From Pantoea agglomerans (GTDB lineage Bacteria > Pseudomonadota > Gammaproteobacteria > Enterobacterales > Enterobacteriaceae): a stretch of 64,000 bases of DNA. The number at the start of each line of letters is the position of its first letter. The first letter of the stretch is position 1. A program made the translations under genes and the position numbers. Of the stretch, positions 33,757 to 42,125 are shown one piece after another. The stretch covers positions 930,001 through 994,000 of the forward strand of contig NZ_CP083809.1 of the NCBI RefSeq assembly GCF_020149765.1, in the 5' to 3' direction. The notes beneath the pieces are model-generated. The model saw only the letters and a program-made list of their open reading frames with translations. It searched no databases and had not been told where the DNA came from.

Positions 33757-34115
33757 TTTCTTTCCCTGAAGACGATGAATTTTGAGTAAAGGAAACCGCA
33801 CGCCAGACTTACAGCAGAAAACACAACAAGCGTTGCGACGGGTGGTGTATGCATCCGGTCGGCATACGAGCCAATCATTACGGCAATTAAGCCCATAAAG
33901 AAGACGTACATCATGTAACGGATAGTTGTTGCTTCTGCATTAAAAGTCCATTTAGCGTTTGCGAAAAAGGAGAAGGTGACGGCTACGCAAAATGCGACGA
34001 AGTTAGACAGCGATTGTGGCAGGCCTCGCTCAAGACAAATCGCAAATGTAATCCAATGAATTAGCGTATTGAACACACCTACAGCTGCATATCGTAAAAA
34101 AAGTTTAAATCTCAT
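33753..34115 (-). CDS. gtrA: Glycolipid flippase GtrA
   Basis: A 120-residue protein with four membrane helices of the GtrA family ([23 protein letters not shown] at the start, [15 protein letters not shown] in the middle, [17 protein letters not shown] at the end). It flips the glucosylated lipid carrier to the periplasm. Its ATG at 34115 shares a base with the stop of a small upstream gene (34291-34115), so the two are coupled. Confidence 0.93.
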   Translation of the reverse strand: MRFKLFLRYAAVGVFNTLIHWITFAICLERGLPQSLSNFVAFCVAVTFSFFANAKWTFNAEATTIRYMMYVFFMGLIAVMIGSYADRMHTPPVATLVVFSAVSLACGFLYSKFIVFRERK

Positions 34116-34291
34116 CAAGTACCCTTATTCTTTCTTTCCCTGTACCAGTCATACTCCCCCCAAACCCAAACCGCGCAAACTAATAAAAAAAGACCGTTGA
34201 AATACCAAACGTTTTTTTCAGTAAAAATAGTTAGCGCGCAAATTATACCGCTTACACGGGTAAGTATGCGGTAAAAATTCTGAGTGCTCAT
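34115..34291 (-). CDS. Small membrane protein upstream of gtrA, 58 residues
   Basis: On the minus strand ATG 34291 opens 58 codons to TGA 34117-34115, whose last base is the first base of the gtrA ATG. The product begins MSTQNFYRILTRVSGIICAL, continues with hydrophobic stretches (a second around FNGLFLLVCAVWVWG) and ends in a charged tail (YDWYRERKNKGT). GGA lies about 10 bases before the start and a promoter about 35 bases before. It is not a known gtr gene to me. It looks like a first, unnoticed gene of the operon. Confidence 0.6.
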   Translation of the reverse strand: MSTQNFYRILTRVSGIICALTIFTEKNVWYFNGLFLLVCAVWVWGEYDWYRERKNKGT

Positions 34292-34324
34292 TTGCTTAGA
34301 TTCCGTAAGTAAAGCTAACTGATG

Positions 34325-34352
34325 ATCCTAAGATTTGTCCGGAATTTGTCAA
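34325..34352 (-). promoter_or_regulatory. Promoter of the gtr operon with a Dam site in the -10
   Basis: On the minus strand a consensus TTGACA (34352-34347), 16-bp spacer and TAGGAT (34330-34325) lie just upstream of the 58-codon gene. A single GATC (34324-34327) overlaps the -10. The paired GATC sites of OxyR-controlled, phase-variable gtr operons of Salmonella phages are not present. Confidence 0.6.
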
Positions 34353-34474
34353 TGGATAAAATATAAAAGCTTTAAAATGACAGGTAAAAAGCCCGCTACT
34401 GGCTGCATGCAGGTTGACAGGGTTGCTAAGGTTTCGCCTGGCGATTTGTCGCGTTCCAGTGGGAGGGGAACCCC

Positions 34475-34615
34475 ATGTTTGGAAAGTGGTACCCGAAGCA
34501 CCTGATGACGGAAGACGGTTTGATAGAGGGGGAGCAACTGGAGGATGTAATTGTTCTTGGCGCGGTGACGGTGGAAGTGTTGACGCTTGATGAAAACTGG
34601 CGGCCGAAGATTTGA
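34475..34615 (+). CDS. Small protein at the prophage right end, 46 residues
   Basis: ATG 34475 with a good GGGAGGGG ribosome binding site opens 46 codons (MFGKWYPKHLMTEDGLIEGE at the start, LTLDENWRPKI at the end). The product is acidic in the middle with no membrane segment. It runs opposite to the gtr operon and precedes a strong terminator, so it looks like a separate one-gene unit next to the attachment site. No function is known to me. Confidence 0.5.
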   Translation: MFGKWYPKHLMTEDGLIEGEQLEDVIVLGAVTVEVLTLDENWRPKI

Positions 34616-34650
34616 AAATGACCTGTAATATATAGTTTCAATTGGACACA

Positions 34651-34690
34651 AACAGAAAAGCCCCAGACCGAGATCTGAGGCTTTTCTGTT
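34651..34690. terminator. Strong bidirectional terminator near the prophage end
   Basis: AACAGAAAAGCC (34651-34662) pairs with GGCTTTTCTGTT (34679-34690), with a further CAGA/TCTG pairing inside. A and T runs in the arms make it work both ways. It insulates the prophage from ssrA. Between here and 34814 about 120 bp show no gene. Confidence 0.8.
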
Positions 34691-34814
34691 TGGATCCAAA
34701 TGCGCGTGTATTTCACGTGCATTCTTTTTTCTATATCTGGTCCACATACTGTCTGGTCAGTGTCCTTAAATAGCTGTTTTCACTGCTATTATCCGGTCGT
34801 GGTCCTATCAAAAG

Positions 34815-35178
34815 TGGTGGAGCTGGCGGGAGTTGAACCCGCGTCCGAAATTCCTACATCCTCAGTACTACATGCTTAGTCAGTCTTTACATTCGCCTGG
34901 CAGCTGCGGACAGACACGCCACTGACAGACTATCCTGATTAGATTTAACGCTTCAACCCCAGGCAAGGCATCCACGCGATCTCTTTTGGGTTTGACCTCT
35001 CTTGATCCCCGTCCTAAGAGCGGAGGCTAGGGAGAGAGGGCTCTAAGCAGGTTATTAAGCTGCTAGTGCGTAGTTTTCGTCGTTTGCGACTATTTTTTTG
35101 CGGTTTTTTAGCGAGGCCTACCGCACCTCGGCATGCACCTTGGGTTTCGCAAATCCCGTCGAATCCAGAATCAGCCCC
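34815..35178 (-). ncRNA. ssrA: tmRNA (ssrA)
   Basis: Transfer-messenger RNA of 364 nt that rescues stalled ribosomes. The 5' end GGGGCTGA is at 35178 and the 3' CCA at 34815. The T arm and acceptor (GGTTCAACTCCCGCC then AGCTCCACCA) form the tRNA-like end. The tag frame at 35087-35058 reads ANDENYALAA and is followed by TAATAA, identical to the E. coli tag. smpB lies just upstream on the same strand. The prophage abuts the 3' end, so part of that end may be of phage origin. Confidence 0.97.
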
Positions 35179-35222
35179 AGGAACCAACTACTCTAGCAAA
35201 AATCTTTAAAACTATCCAGTGA

Positions 35223-35705
35223 TTAGCGGTTGCGATTTTTCATGATGCGCGCTTTATCGAGCTTCCACTCGCGCTCTTTAATATCGTCGCGCTTGTCATG
35301 CTCTTTCTTACCGCGCGCAACGCCAATCTTCAGCTTGCACCAGGCGTTCTTCCAGTAAAGCGACAGCGCAACAACGGTATAGCCTTCGCGATTTACGCGG
35401 CCATAGAGCGAGTCAAGTTCACGCTGGTTAAGCAGCAGCTTACGGTTGCGCGTCGGATCGCAGACAACGTGCGTAGAGGCCACGGCTAGCGGCTGGAAGG
35501 TTGAGCCGAACAGATAAGCTTCGCCATCGCGCAGCAGAATATAGCTGTCGCTAATGTTGGCTTTACCCGCACGGAGCGATTTGACTTCCCATCCTTGTAG
35601 CGACAATCCCGCTTCGAACTCCTCTTCAATGAAGTATTCATGACGGGCGCGTTTGTTAAGGGCAATAGTGGCAGAACCGGGTTTATGTACTTTTTTCTTT
35701 GTCAT
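35223..35705 (-). CDS. smpB: SsrA-binding protein SmpB
   Basis: A 160-residue partner of tmRNA, same length as in E. coli. It contains the OB-fold start ([39 protein letters not shown]) and the basic C-terminal tail ([28 protein letters not shown]) that enters the mRNA channel. It delivers tmRNA to stalled ribosomes. The gene ends only 44 bases before tmRNA starts, so the two may be partly co-transcribed. Confidence 0.97.
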   Translation of the reverse strand: MTKKKVHKPGSATIALNKRARHEYFIEEEFEAGLSLQGWEVKSLRAGKANISDSYILLRDGEAYLFGSTFQPLAVASTHVVCDPTRNRKLLLNQRELDSLYGRVNREGYTVVALSLYWKNAWCKLKIGVARGKKEHDKRDDIKEREWKLDKARIMKNRNR

Positions 35706-35864
35706 AGTGCGGCGTATTTTACATCACTTAGGCGGCCATCGCACCCCTTGTCCAGCGGGGCACCGGGAAACGGGATATTCTAGCACACCTCTCAATGCGG
35801 GGAATTTTTGTTTGATCGCTGGAAATGCTACAATTCAGCGGTTTTGTGATGAACAGGAACCATT

Positions 35865-36299
35865 ATGGCTCAGATTAGTCGTTCAGCGCTGGTGCCCTTC
35901 AGCGCTGAGCAAATGTACCAACTGGTCAACGACGTGGATGCCTATCCACAGTTTTTGCCGGGCTGTACCGGCAGTCGCGTGCTGGAATCCTCTGAAAATC
36001 AGATGACGGCCTCGGTAGACGTCTCAAAAGCGGGCATCAGTAAGACATTCACCACGCGCAACACGCTTACCGACAATCAGCGCATCCATATGCAGCTGGT
36101 TGACGGGCCGTTCCGCAAGCTTACCGGCGGATGGCAGTTTATCTCGCTGGGCGACGATGCCTGCAAGGTTGAGCTTAGCCTCGACTTTGAGTTCACCAAT
36201 ATGCTGGTGGAAATGGCGTTCGGCCGCATCTTTAAAGAGCTGGCCAACAGCATGGTGCAGGCCTTCACTCAGCGCGCCAAAGAGGTCTACAGTGCCTGA
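35865..36299 (+). CDS. ratA: Ribosome association toxin RatA family protein
   Basis: A 144-residue START/polyketide-cyclase fold protein ([36 protein letters not shown]) homologous to RatA, which binds 50S subunits and blocks 70S formation in E. coli; related COQ10 proteins bind ubiquinone. It is divergent from smpB, the standard enterobacterial position. Its stop overlaps the start of ratB. Confidence 0.95.
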   Translation: MAQISRSALVPFSAEQMYQLVNDVDAYPQFLPGCTGSRVLESSENQMTASVDVSKAGISKTFTTRNTLTDNQRIHMQLVDGPFRKLTGGWQFISLGDDACKVELSLDFEFTNMLVEMAFGRIFKELANSMVQAFTQRAKEVYSA

Positions 36300-36585
36300 G
36301 ATCTCCGTTGAGGTGGTTTACGCGCTGCCGGAGAAACAGTATCAGCGCGTCGTCACGCTGGAAGAGGGAAGCACTGTCGAGCAGGCGATCGTCGCATCCG
36401 GCCTGCTTGAGCTGCGCCGCGATATCGACCTCAGCCAAAACAAGGTGGGCGTTTTTAGCCGTACGGTAAAGCTGAGCGATACGCTGCAGGAAGGCGACAG
36501 GGTGGAGATCTACCGTCCGCTGATCGCCGATCCCAAAGAGCTGCGGCGGCAGCGCGCTGAACGTTCAGCCGGCGGGAAAAAGTAA
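36292..36585 (+). CDS. ratB: RnfH/RatB family ubiquitin-like protein
   Basis: A 97-residue protein of the RnfH family with a ubiquitin-like fold ([36 protein letters not shown]). It forms an operon with ratA: the GTG start 36292 is behind GAGG and inside the ratA 3' end. Proposed as an antitoxin for RatA but this role is not established. The C-terminus is basic. Confidence 0.93.
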   Translation: MPEISVEVVYALPEKQYQRVVTLEEGSTVEQAIVASGLLELRRDIDLSQNKVGVFSRTVKLSDTLQEGDRVEIYRPLIADPKELRRQRAERSAGGKK

Positions 36586-36616
36586 CGCCGGTCAGTACCG
36601 GCCTGCCAGAAAAGCA

Positions 36617-36641
36617 AAAGGCGCCAGCGGCGCCTTTTTTG
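36617..36641. terminator. Bidirectional terminator between ratB and bamE
   Basis: GGCGCC pairs with GGCGCC over a short AGC loop, flanked by an A-rich arm and six T. It serves the convergent ratAB and bamE units. Confidence 0.8.
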
Positions 36642-36653
36642 TTGCGTATTCAA

Positions 36654-37001
36654 TCAGTCCTGCGATGCGGTCAGGTTCGGCTTGTTGTCGATATTGGTCA
36701 AGATGCCGTTGCTGTCGAAGGTAAGGGTCAGCGTCTGCTGCTTCACCTTTTCATGACCTGGCTCCTGACGGAACACGTAATACCAGACGTTGCTGCCAAA
36801 GGGATCGCGCATCATCGGCGTTCCAAGCGTATAGGCGACCTGCTGCTGGGTCATGCCGTTGTGGATTTTCGCCACATCGTTGGCGACCAGGTAGTTGCCC
36901 TGGTTGATATCTGGGCGGTAAACCACGCGCTCAAGGGTGGAGCATCCGGCGGTCATCATCAACATTACCACTGCCGCGGCAGTCAGCGTTTTACAGCGCA
37001 T
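36654..37001 (-). CDS. bamE: Outer membrane assembly lipoprotein BamE
   Basis: A 115-residue lipoprotein with lipobox MTAGC (Cys20). The mature part ([56 protein letters not shown]) is the BamE/SmpA fold. It stabilises the BamA-BamD complex that inserts outer membrane proteins. A GC-rich inverted repeat at about 37070-37090 in the recN-bamE gap may end recN transcription. Confidence 0.97.
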   Translation of the reverse strand: MRCKTLTAAAVVMLMMTAGCSTLERVVYRPDINQGNYLVANDVAKIHNGMTQQQVAYTLGTPMMRDPFGSNVWYYVFRQEPGHEKVKQQTLTLTFDSNGILTNIDNKPNLTASQD

Positions 37002-37197
37002 CTCTACATTCCTTTTCTGGGGCCAAACGCCTTTTTCTCAGGCTGTTTTTTTGCCATCAAATTCTGAACTCTGCCTGCGGCAGGCTTTATTATTCAGGCG
37101 ACATAAGTAGCCGATGATAATAAACCTTTTCGCTATTGGAAACCTCTACATCGACAGAGCAAGCATATGACCACGCAGCGGGAAGAAAGTGCGGCTG

Positions 37198-38859
37198 TTA
37201 CGCCGCTAAAAGTTCTTTTGCGTTAGCGAGGGTATTACGCGTGACCTCGCTGCCGCCCAGCAGACGCGCCAGCTCCTGCAGGCGCGCGCGCTTGTCCAGC
37301 GCCTGCATATGGGTTTCGGTCATGGCACCATCGGTCTCTTTGCTGACAAAGAAGTGCTGATGGCCACAGCCCGCCACCTGCGGCAGGTGGGTAACGCACA
37401 TTACCTGGGTCGATTCGCCCAGCTGGCGCAGCAAGCGTCCCACTACGGCGGCGGTCGGGCCGCTGATGCCGACGTCCACTTCGTCGAAGATCATCGCCGG
37501 GGTTTCCATCTTCTTCGCGGTAATCACCTGAATCGCCAGCGCAATACGCGACAGCTCACCGCCGGACGCGACTTTACCCAGCGGCTGCAGAGGCTGGCCT
37601 GGGTTGGTGGTTACCTGGAAGTCGATACGCGTCGCGCCATCCGCCGTGAGGTGATCGGGGTTGAAGGCCAGCGCGATAGTGAAACGACCGTGCGGCATGG
37701 ATAGCTGATGCATGCTCTGGGTGATCAGCTGTTCCAGTTCAGCACCATATTGCTGGCGCTGCTGATGCAGACGCTCCGCGCTGCGCAGCGCGGCTTGATA
37801 GTGTTCACTCACTAACGCCTGCAAGCTCTCCTGATCGCTCTCCTGCTGCGAAAGCAGCTCCGCCTCCGTCAGCAGCTGCTGATGCAGCTCCGCCAGCCCT
37901 TCCGGTGCGACGTGATGCTTGCGCGCCAGCGCAATATAGCGGGAGATACGCTGCTCCAGCTCATAGAGACGGTTGGGATCGAGATCGAGCCGGTCAACGT
38001 AGTGACGCAGCTCGTCGCTCGCCTCGCTGAGCTGAATCGCCGCTTCTTCCAGCATATTGAGCACGCCGCTCAGCTTGTCATCCAGGGTGACAACCTCGGT
38101 CACCATCTGACGAGCGGTGTAGAGCAGGCTGTTGAGGTTGCTGTCGTCACCGTCGGCGAGCAGCTGCAGCGCCTGCTGGCTGGTAGAGAGAAGCTGTCCG
38201 CTGTTGGCGAGGCGCTTGTACTCCTCGTCAATCTGCTCGTACTCGTTCGCCTGCGGCGCGAAATCGTTGAGTTCTTTCAGCTGATACTGCAGCAGCTCGC
38301 GGCGCGCCTCGCGCTCCTGCGACAGCTGCTGATGCTGCGCCAGATTGCGGCAGCTCTGATGCCATGCCTGATAGTCGCTGCGCATCTGTCGCAGCAGCTC
38401 GTCATGGCCGGCGTAGGCGTCAAGCAAGTGTTTCTGGTGGTCAGGCTTGAGCAGCAGCTGGTGCGCGTGCTGGCCGTGGATCTGAATCAGCAGCTGACCC
38501 AGATCGCGCAGCTGCGACAGCGGCACCGCCGTGCCGTTGATAAAGCCGCGCGAGCGGCCATCGGCGCTGATAACGCGACGCAGCAGACACTCGTTGCCGT
38601 CATCCAGCTGATTCTCTTCCAGCCAGCGCTGCGCAGAGGGGGAGGACTTAAGGTTAAAGCGGGCGCAGAGGTCGGCGCGGGCGGCGCCCTGACGCACCAT
38701 ATCCGCTTCAGCGCGGCCGCCGAGGCACAGACCGAGCGCGTCAATAGCAATAGACTTACCCGCGCCGGTTTCACCGGTAATCGCCGTCATACCGCGTTGG
38801 AAATCAATGTCGAGCTCACGAACGATAGCGAAATTACTGATGGTCAGCTGTGCCAGCAT
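37198..38859 (-). CDS. recN: DNA repair ATPase RecN
   Basis: A 553-residue SMC-like protein for double-strand break repair. Walker A GETGAGKS lies at 29-36; long coiled-coil arms fill the middle; the ABC signature and Walker B region ([26 protein letters not shown]) stand near residue 450. The length is that of E. coli RecN. LexA-type sites upstream (38868-38923) point to SOS control. Confidence 0.97.
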   Translation of the reverse strand: MLAQLTISNFAIVRELDIDFQRGMTAITGETGAGKSIAIDALGLCLGGRAEADMVRQGAARADLCARFNLKSSPSAQRWLEENQLDDGNECLLRRVISADGRSRGFINGTAVPLSQLRDLGQLLIQIHGQHAHQLLLKPDHQKHLLDAYAGHDELLRQMRSDYQAWHQSCRNLAQHQQLSQEREARRELLQYQLKELNDFAPQANEYEQIDEEYKRLANSGQLLSTSQQALQLLADGDDSNLNSLLYTARQMVTEVVTLDDKLSGVLNMLEEAAIQLSEASDELRHYVDRLDLDPNRLYELEQRISRYIALARKHHVAPEGLAELHQQLLTEAELLSQQESDQESLQALVSEHYQAALRSAERLHQQRQQYGAELEQLITQSMHQLSMPHGRFTIALAFNPDHLTADGATRIDFQVTTNPGQPLQPLGKVASGGELSRIALAIQVITAKKMETPAMIFDEVDVGISGPTAAVVGRLLRQLGESTQVMCVTHLPQVAGCGHQHFFVSKETDGAMTETHMQALDKRARLQELARLLGGSEVTRNTLANAKELLAA

Positions 38860-38867
38860 AGAATCAC

Positions 38868-38923
38868 CTGTATGGAAAAACAGATATGGTTTTTCATACA
38901 GTATAAACTGGTTTTTTATCCAG
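38868..38923 (-). promoter_or_regulatory. LexA operators of recN
   Basis: Two full CTG-N10-CAG sites (38868-38883 and 38908-38923) and one half-match between them (38886-38901) lie in the 84-bp gap between nadK and recN. E. coli recN also has multiple LexA boxes. Very tight repression and strong SOS induction are expected. Confidence 0.85.
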
Positions 38924-38942
38924 TAAAGAGGGCGCGCTGAAA

Positions 38943-39821
38943 TTAAAACAATTTTTTCGACCAGCCCAGCTTGGAACTCAGCGTATTGAAATAGCTGTAG
39001 TTTTTAGGATGAATCAGGTTGAGGTGGTTCTCGCTGCGGCGAATTAAGACATCTTCTCCTTCCTGAATCGGCAGGGCGATCTGGCTGTCGCAGCTGATCT
39101 CAAGATCGCTGCGGCGCGAAGAAAAGCGCAGTCGGATGGTGCTGCTGCTGTTGATCACCAGCGGGCGCGCCGACAGGGTGTGCGGGAACATCGGCACCAG
39201 CGCGATGGCGTCGAGCGAAGGGGTTAAAATCGGGCCGCCCGCCGACAGCGAGTAGGCGGTCGAGCCGGTCGGCGTCGAGATAATCAGGCCGTCGGAACGC
39301 TGCGAGAAGGCGAACACCTCGTCGATATAGACCTCGAACTCGATCATATGCGCCACTTTGCCGGGATGGAGCACCACCTCATTAATGGCCAGGCCGAGAC
39401 GCGGCGAGCACGCCTCTTTACAGACGCGCGCCTCCAGCAGAAAGCGGCTTTCGACAAAATAGTTTCCCTGCAGCACCTCATCCAGCTGCTGCTGCGCGTT
39501 ATCAGGATCGAGGTCGGTGAGAAAGCCGAGGTTGCCGCGGTTAATGCCGATCACCTTGATGTCGTAGCGTGCCAGCACGCGCGCCGCGCCGAGCATATTG
39601 CCGTCGCCGCCGACCACAACGGCCAGGTCCGCCTGCTGTCCAATCTCCGCCAGCGTGCCGGTCTGGGCATCCTGTAGGTTGAGCTCCTGCGCGATCTGCT
39701 TCTCAATAATCACTTGATAACCTTTGGACGTCAGCCAGCGCCACAGCATCTCATGCGTGGTGAGAGCGGTAGGGTGACGCGGATGGCCTACAATACCAAT
39801 GCAGTTAAAGTGTTTGTTCAT
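38943..39821 (-). CDS. nadK: NAD kinase
   Basis: A 292-residue enzyme that phosphorylates NAD to NADP using ATP, same length as in E. coli. GGDGN at 71-75 (Asp73 catalytic), the middle [10 protein letters not shown] and the [17 protein letters not shown] loop are all present. It is divergent from grpE. Confidence 0.97.
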   Translation of the reverse strand: MNKHFNCIGIVGHPRHPTALTTHEMLWRWLTSKGYQVIIEKQIAQELNLQDAQTGTLAEIGQQADLAVVVGGDGNMLGAARVLARYDIKVIGINRGNLGFLTDLDPDNAQQQLDEVLQGNYFVESRFLLEARVCKEACSPRLGLAINEVVLHPGKVAHMIEFEVYIDEVFAFSQRSDGLIISTPTGSTAYSLSAGGPILTPSLDAIALVPMFPHTLSARPLVINSSSTIRLRFSSRRSDLEISCDSQIALPIQEGEDVLIRRSENHLNLIHPKNYSYFNTLSSKLGWSKKLF

Positions 39822-39871
39822 TTGGTGGGTCTTTCCTCATAAGCCAAAACGGCAAGGCAATGTGATGGGTT

Positions 39872-39902
39872 CCCTTGAAACCGTCAAACCGATCCCCATA
39901 AT
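39872..39902 (+). promoter_or_regulatory. Heat-shock (sigma-32) promoter of grpE
   Basis: CCCTTGAAA (39872-39880), 13-bp spacer and CCCCATAAT (39894-39902) match the sigma-32 consensus closely, 43 bp ahead of the grpE start. Confidence 0.85.
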
Positions 39903-39944
39903 AAGCGGACTGGCGAGATGAATGTGCAAAACGCGGAGAAATTC

Positions 39945-40526
39945 ATGAGTAGTAAAGAACAGAACACCCCAAACGAGCAAGTCTCAGACGAAATTCAACA
40001 GGATCAGCAGCAACCTCAGGAAGCGGAGACGGCAGTAGAGGTGGATCCGCGTGATGAGCGTATTGCGCAGCTGGAAGCTGAACTGGCGCAGCTGCAGACC
40101 GGCGTTCGCGACGCTCAGCTGCGCGCGCAGGCGGAAGTGGAAAATATCCGCCGTCGCACCGAAATTGACGTAGAAAAAGCGCATAAGTTCGCGCTGGAAA
40201 AATTCGCCAATGAGCTGCTGCCGGTTATCGACAGCCTTGAGCGCGCGCTGGAAGTTGCGGACAAAGAGAACCCGGAGCTGGCATCAATGATTGAAGGGAT
40301 CGAGCTGACCCTGAAATCGCTGCTGGGCGCGGTACGCAAGTTCGGCGTTGAAGTCGTGGGCGATACCAACGTGCCGTTTAACCCGGAAATTCATCAGGCG
40401 ATGTCGATGATGGAGTCGGACGACGTGGCCCCTAACCATGTGATGATGGTGATGCAGCGCGGCTATACGCTGAACGGTCGCCTGCTGCGCCCGGCGATGG
40501 TTGCGGTCGCCAAAGCGAAAAGCTAA
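39945..40526 (+). CDS. grpE: Nucleotide exchange factor GrpE
   Basis: A 193-residue DnaK partner. Start ATG 39945 behind GGAGAA gives the usual MSSKEQ N-terminus; an earlier in-frame ATG (39918) is less likely. A long helix (residues about 45-90) precedes the conserved [32 protein letters not shown] and the C-terminal beta domain ending [12 protein letters not shown]. It speeds ADP release from DnaK. Confidence 0.97.
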   Translation: MSSKEQNTPNEQVSDEIQQDQQQPQEAETAVEVDPRDERIAQLEAELAQLQTGVRDAQLRAQAEVENIRRRTEIDVEKAHKFALEKFANELLPVIDSLERALEVADKENPELASMIEGIELTLKSLLGAVRKFGVEVVGDTNVPFNPEIHQAMSMMESDDVAPNHVMMVMQRGYTLNGRLLRPAMVAVAKAKS

Positions 40527-40545
40527 GCATTACAAAAGAAGTCAG

Positions 40546-40574
40546 ACGGCCGCACGGTGATGCGGCCGTTTTTA
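40546..40574. terminator. Terminator between convergent grpE and ung
   Basis: ACGGCCGCA (40546-40554) pairs with TGCGGCCGT (40561-40569), followed by a T-run on the plus strand. Confidence 0.8.
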
Positions 40575-40582
40575 TTGGTGGC

Positions 40583-41266
40583 TCAGCTGGCAGGCAGCTG
40601 CGGCATCCAGTCGATCGGTTTCTCGCCTGCCTGCGTCAGCAGGTCGTTGGCCTGTGCGAAGTGGCCGCAGCCAAAGAAGCCGCGATGGGCAGAAAGCGGT
40701 GACGGATGCGGCGCCTGCAAAACGTGATGGCGCTGTCGGTCAATAATGCTGCCTTTCTTCTGCGCGTGCGAGCCCCAGAGCAAAAACACCACCCCTTCGC
40801 GATGCGCATTAATTGCGGCGATAACGTTATCGGTAAAGGTTTCCCAGCCGAAGCGCGCATGGGAATGCGCCTTGCCCGCTTCCACGGTCAGCACCGTATT
40901 CAGCAGCATTACGCCCTGTTTCGCCCAGCTTTCGAGAAAGCCGTGTTGTGGACGCTTAAAGTCGGGAAACTCCTGCTCCAGCTCCTTATACATATTCTGC
41001 AAAGAGGGCGGCACCGGCACGCCGGGCAGTACCGAAAAGGCCAGACCGTGCGCCTGATTCGGGCCGTGATAGGGATCCTGGCCGAGGATCACCACCTTGA
41101 CGTCACCCAGCTCTGTCAGGCGAAACGCATTAAAGACATCTTTTTGCGGCGGATAAACCGTCACGCCAGCCGCCCGCTCGTTGGCTACCAGTTTCAGGGT
41201 TTCGGTAAAGTAGGGCTTCTCTTTCTCTTCGGCCAGCTCGTCGTGCCAGGTCAGTTTATCCGTCAT
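40583..41266 (-). CDS. ung: Uracil-DNA glycosylase
   Basis: A 227-residue enzyme that removes uracil from DNA. The catalytic motif GQDPYHG lies at 62-68 (Asp64) and the second motif [10 protein letters not shown] near residue 187. Length and ends match E. coli Ung. It is divergent from grcA. Its immediate contact with grpE differs from the E. coli order. Confidence 0.97.
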   Translation of the reverse strand: MTDKLTWHDELAEEKEKPYFTETLKLVANERAAGVTVYPPQKDVFNAFRLTELGDVKVVILGQDPYHGPNQAHGLAFSVLPGVPVPPSLQNMYKELEQEFPDFKRPQHGFLESWAKQGVMLLNTVLTVEAGKAHSHARFGWETFTDNVIAAINAHREGVVFLLWGSHAQKKGSIIDRQRHHVLQAPHPSPLSAHRGFFGCGHFAQANDLLTQAGEKPIDWMPQLPAS

Positions 41267-41368
41267 GGTCTGCTCCCTTATAGATCGATGCCGTTAGCTT
41301 AACGGTTCACCGCACCAGGTTGAAGGTAAAAAATATTTGAAATTTACAAAATATTTTTTAGTTAAAAA

Positions 41369-41434
41369 TTTATCTGAATCAATTAATTGAAATTAGCAGT
41401 GAAAAGTGCGGTTGTGAAAATTGACTAAGGTCAA
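41369..41434 (+). promoter_or_regulatory. Two FNR-type sites upstream of grcA
   Basis: TTGAC-TAAG-GTCAA (41421-41434) and TTTAT-CTGA-ATCAA (41369-41382) match the FNR pattern TTGAT-N4-ATCAA. With a TATA-like -10 near 41455-41460 and a start near 41468, the sites centre at about -40 and -92. E. coli yfiD (grcA) has FNR sites at -40.5 and -93.5, so the arrangement is conserved. Confidence 0.72.
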
Positions 41435-41524
41435 AACTTCCGCGAGAAGCGAGTGTTATATCAGGGCGATATTGATTTACCTACCGCGCCAGGCAGGATG
41501 GCGCCATGTTCTGGAGAACTGATT

Positions 41525-41908
41525 ATGATCACTGGCATTCAAATTACTCAAACCAATAACCCCGATTTGATGAACTCTTTCTGGCTGATCGACGACGAAA
41601 AAGCGGAAGCGCGCTGCCTGTGCGCAAAAGCGGGTTATGAAGAAGATCAGGTTGTAGCCGTTAGCGAGCTGGGCGAATTCGCCTGGCGCGAAGTGCCGGT
41701 GGAGATGAAGCCGCAGGTGCGTATCGAAGGGGGTCAGCACCTGAACGTTAACGTGCTGCGCCGTGAAACGCTGGAAGATGCGGTTAAGCATCCTGAGAAA
41801 TATCCGCAGCTGACGATTCGCGTTTCAGGTTATGCGGTGCGCTTTAACGCGCTGACGCCGGAACAGCAGCGCGACGTGATAACTCGTACCTTCACTGAAA
41901 GCCTGTAA
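41525..41908 (+). CDS. grcA: Autonomous glycyl radical cofactor GrcA (YfiD)
   Basis: A 127-residue protein that replaces the damaged C-terminal part of pyruvate formate-lyase. RVSGYAVRF carries the radical Gly102. It starts at ATG 41525 after GGAG. FNR-type sites upstream fit induction when oxygen is low. About 170 bp after the gene show only a hairpin-rich untranslated stretch. Confidence 0.97.
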   Translation: MITGIQITQTNNPDLMNSFWLIDDEKAEARCLCAKAGYEEDQVVAVSELGEFAWREVPVEMKPQVRIEGGQHLNVNVLRRETLEDAVKHPEKYPQLTIRVSGYAVRFNALTPEQQRDVITRTFTESL

Positions 41909-42078
41909 CAGGGCAACGTTGAGCGCGTGCAGAAAAATCACCCACGTCGCTGTCAAAGGCAGGTTATTAATAACGCGTAAGATTTTTATTTTTCAGCACA
42001 GGCGGCGTGAGGAGAACCTGAGACTTAAGGCGTTAGCCTTATACCACTGACAATAATCGCCGTTTTGCCCGCTTAACT

Positions 42079-42112
42079 AAAAAAAATCGCCTCGATTGAG
42101 GCGATTTTTTTA
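42079..42112. terminator. Bidirectional terminator between grcA and srmB
   Basis: AAATCGCCTC pairs with GAGGCGATTT over a short loop, with long A and T runs on both sides. It ends grcA and the convergent srmB. Confidence 0.85.
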
Positions 42113-42125
42113 TTGTGGTGCTGAT

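Larger units (their letters stand above)
1..34814. mobile_element. Temperate contractile-tailed prophage (left end outside window)
   Basis: A continuous phage gene set fills this stretch: lambdoid immunity and replication, Q, lysis, packaging, head, sheath and tube tail, baseplate, fibre and an O-antigen-modification operon. It stops at the 3' end of ssrA, a common integration target, so the right att site is presumed to include the tmRNA 3' end. No integrase or excisionase is visible, so they and the second att site should lie left of position 1. A sheath gene with DUF2213, DUF2184, DUF3383 and DUF3277-type proteins marks it as a myovirus with a lambda-like control region, reminiscent of Erwinia temperate myoviruses. 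No structural gene looks broken, so the prophage may be functional. Confidence 0.93.

Noticed and set aside
37882..38940. 352-codon frame opposite recN
   Set aside because: Leucine/glutamine-rich shadow of the recN coiled coil; it also covers the LexA sites.
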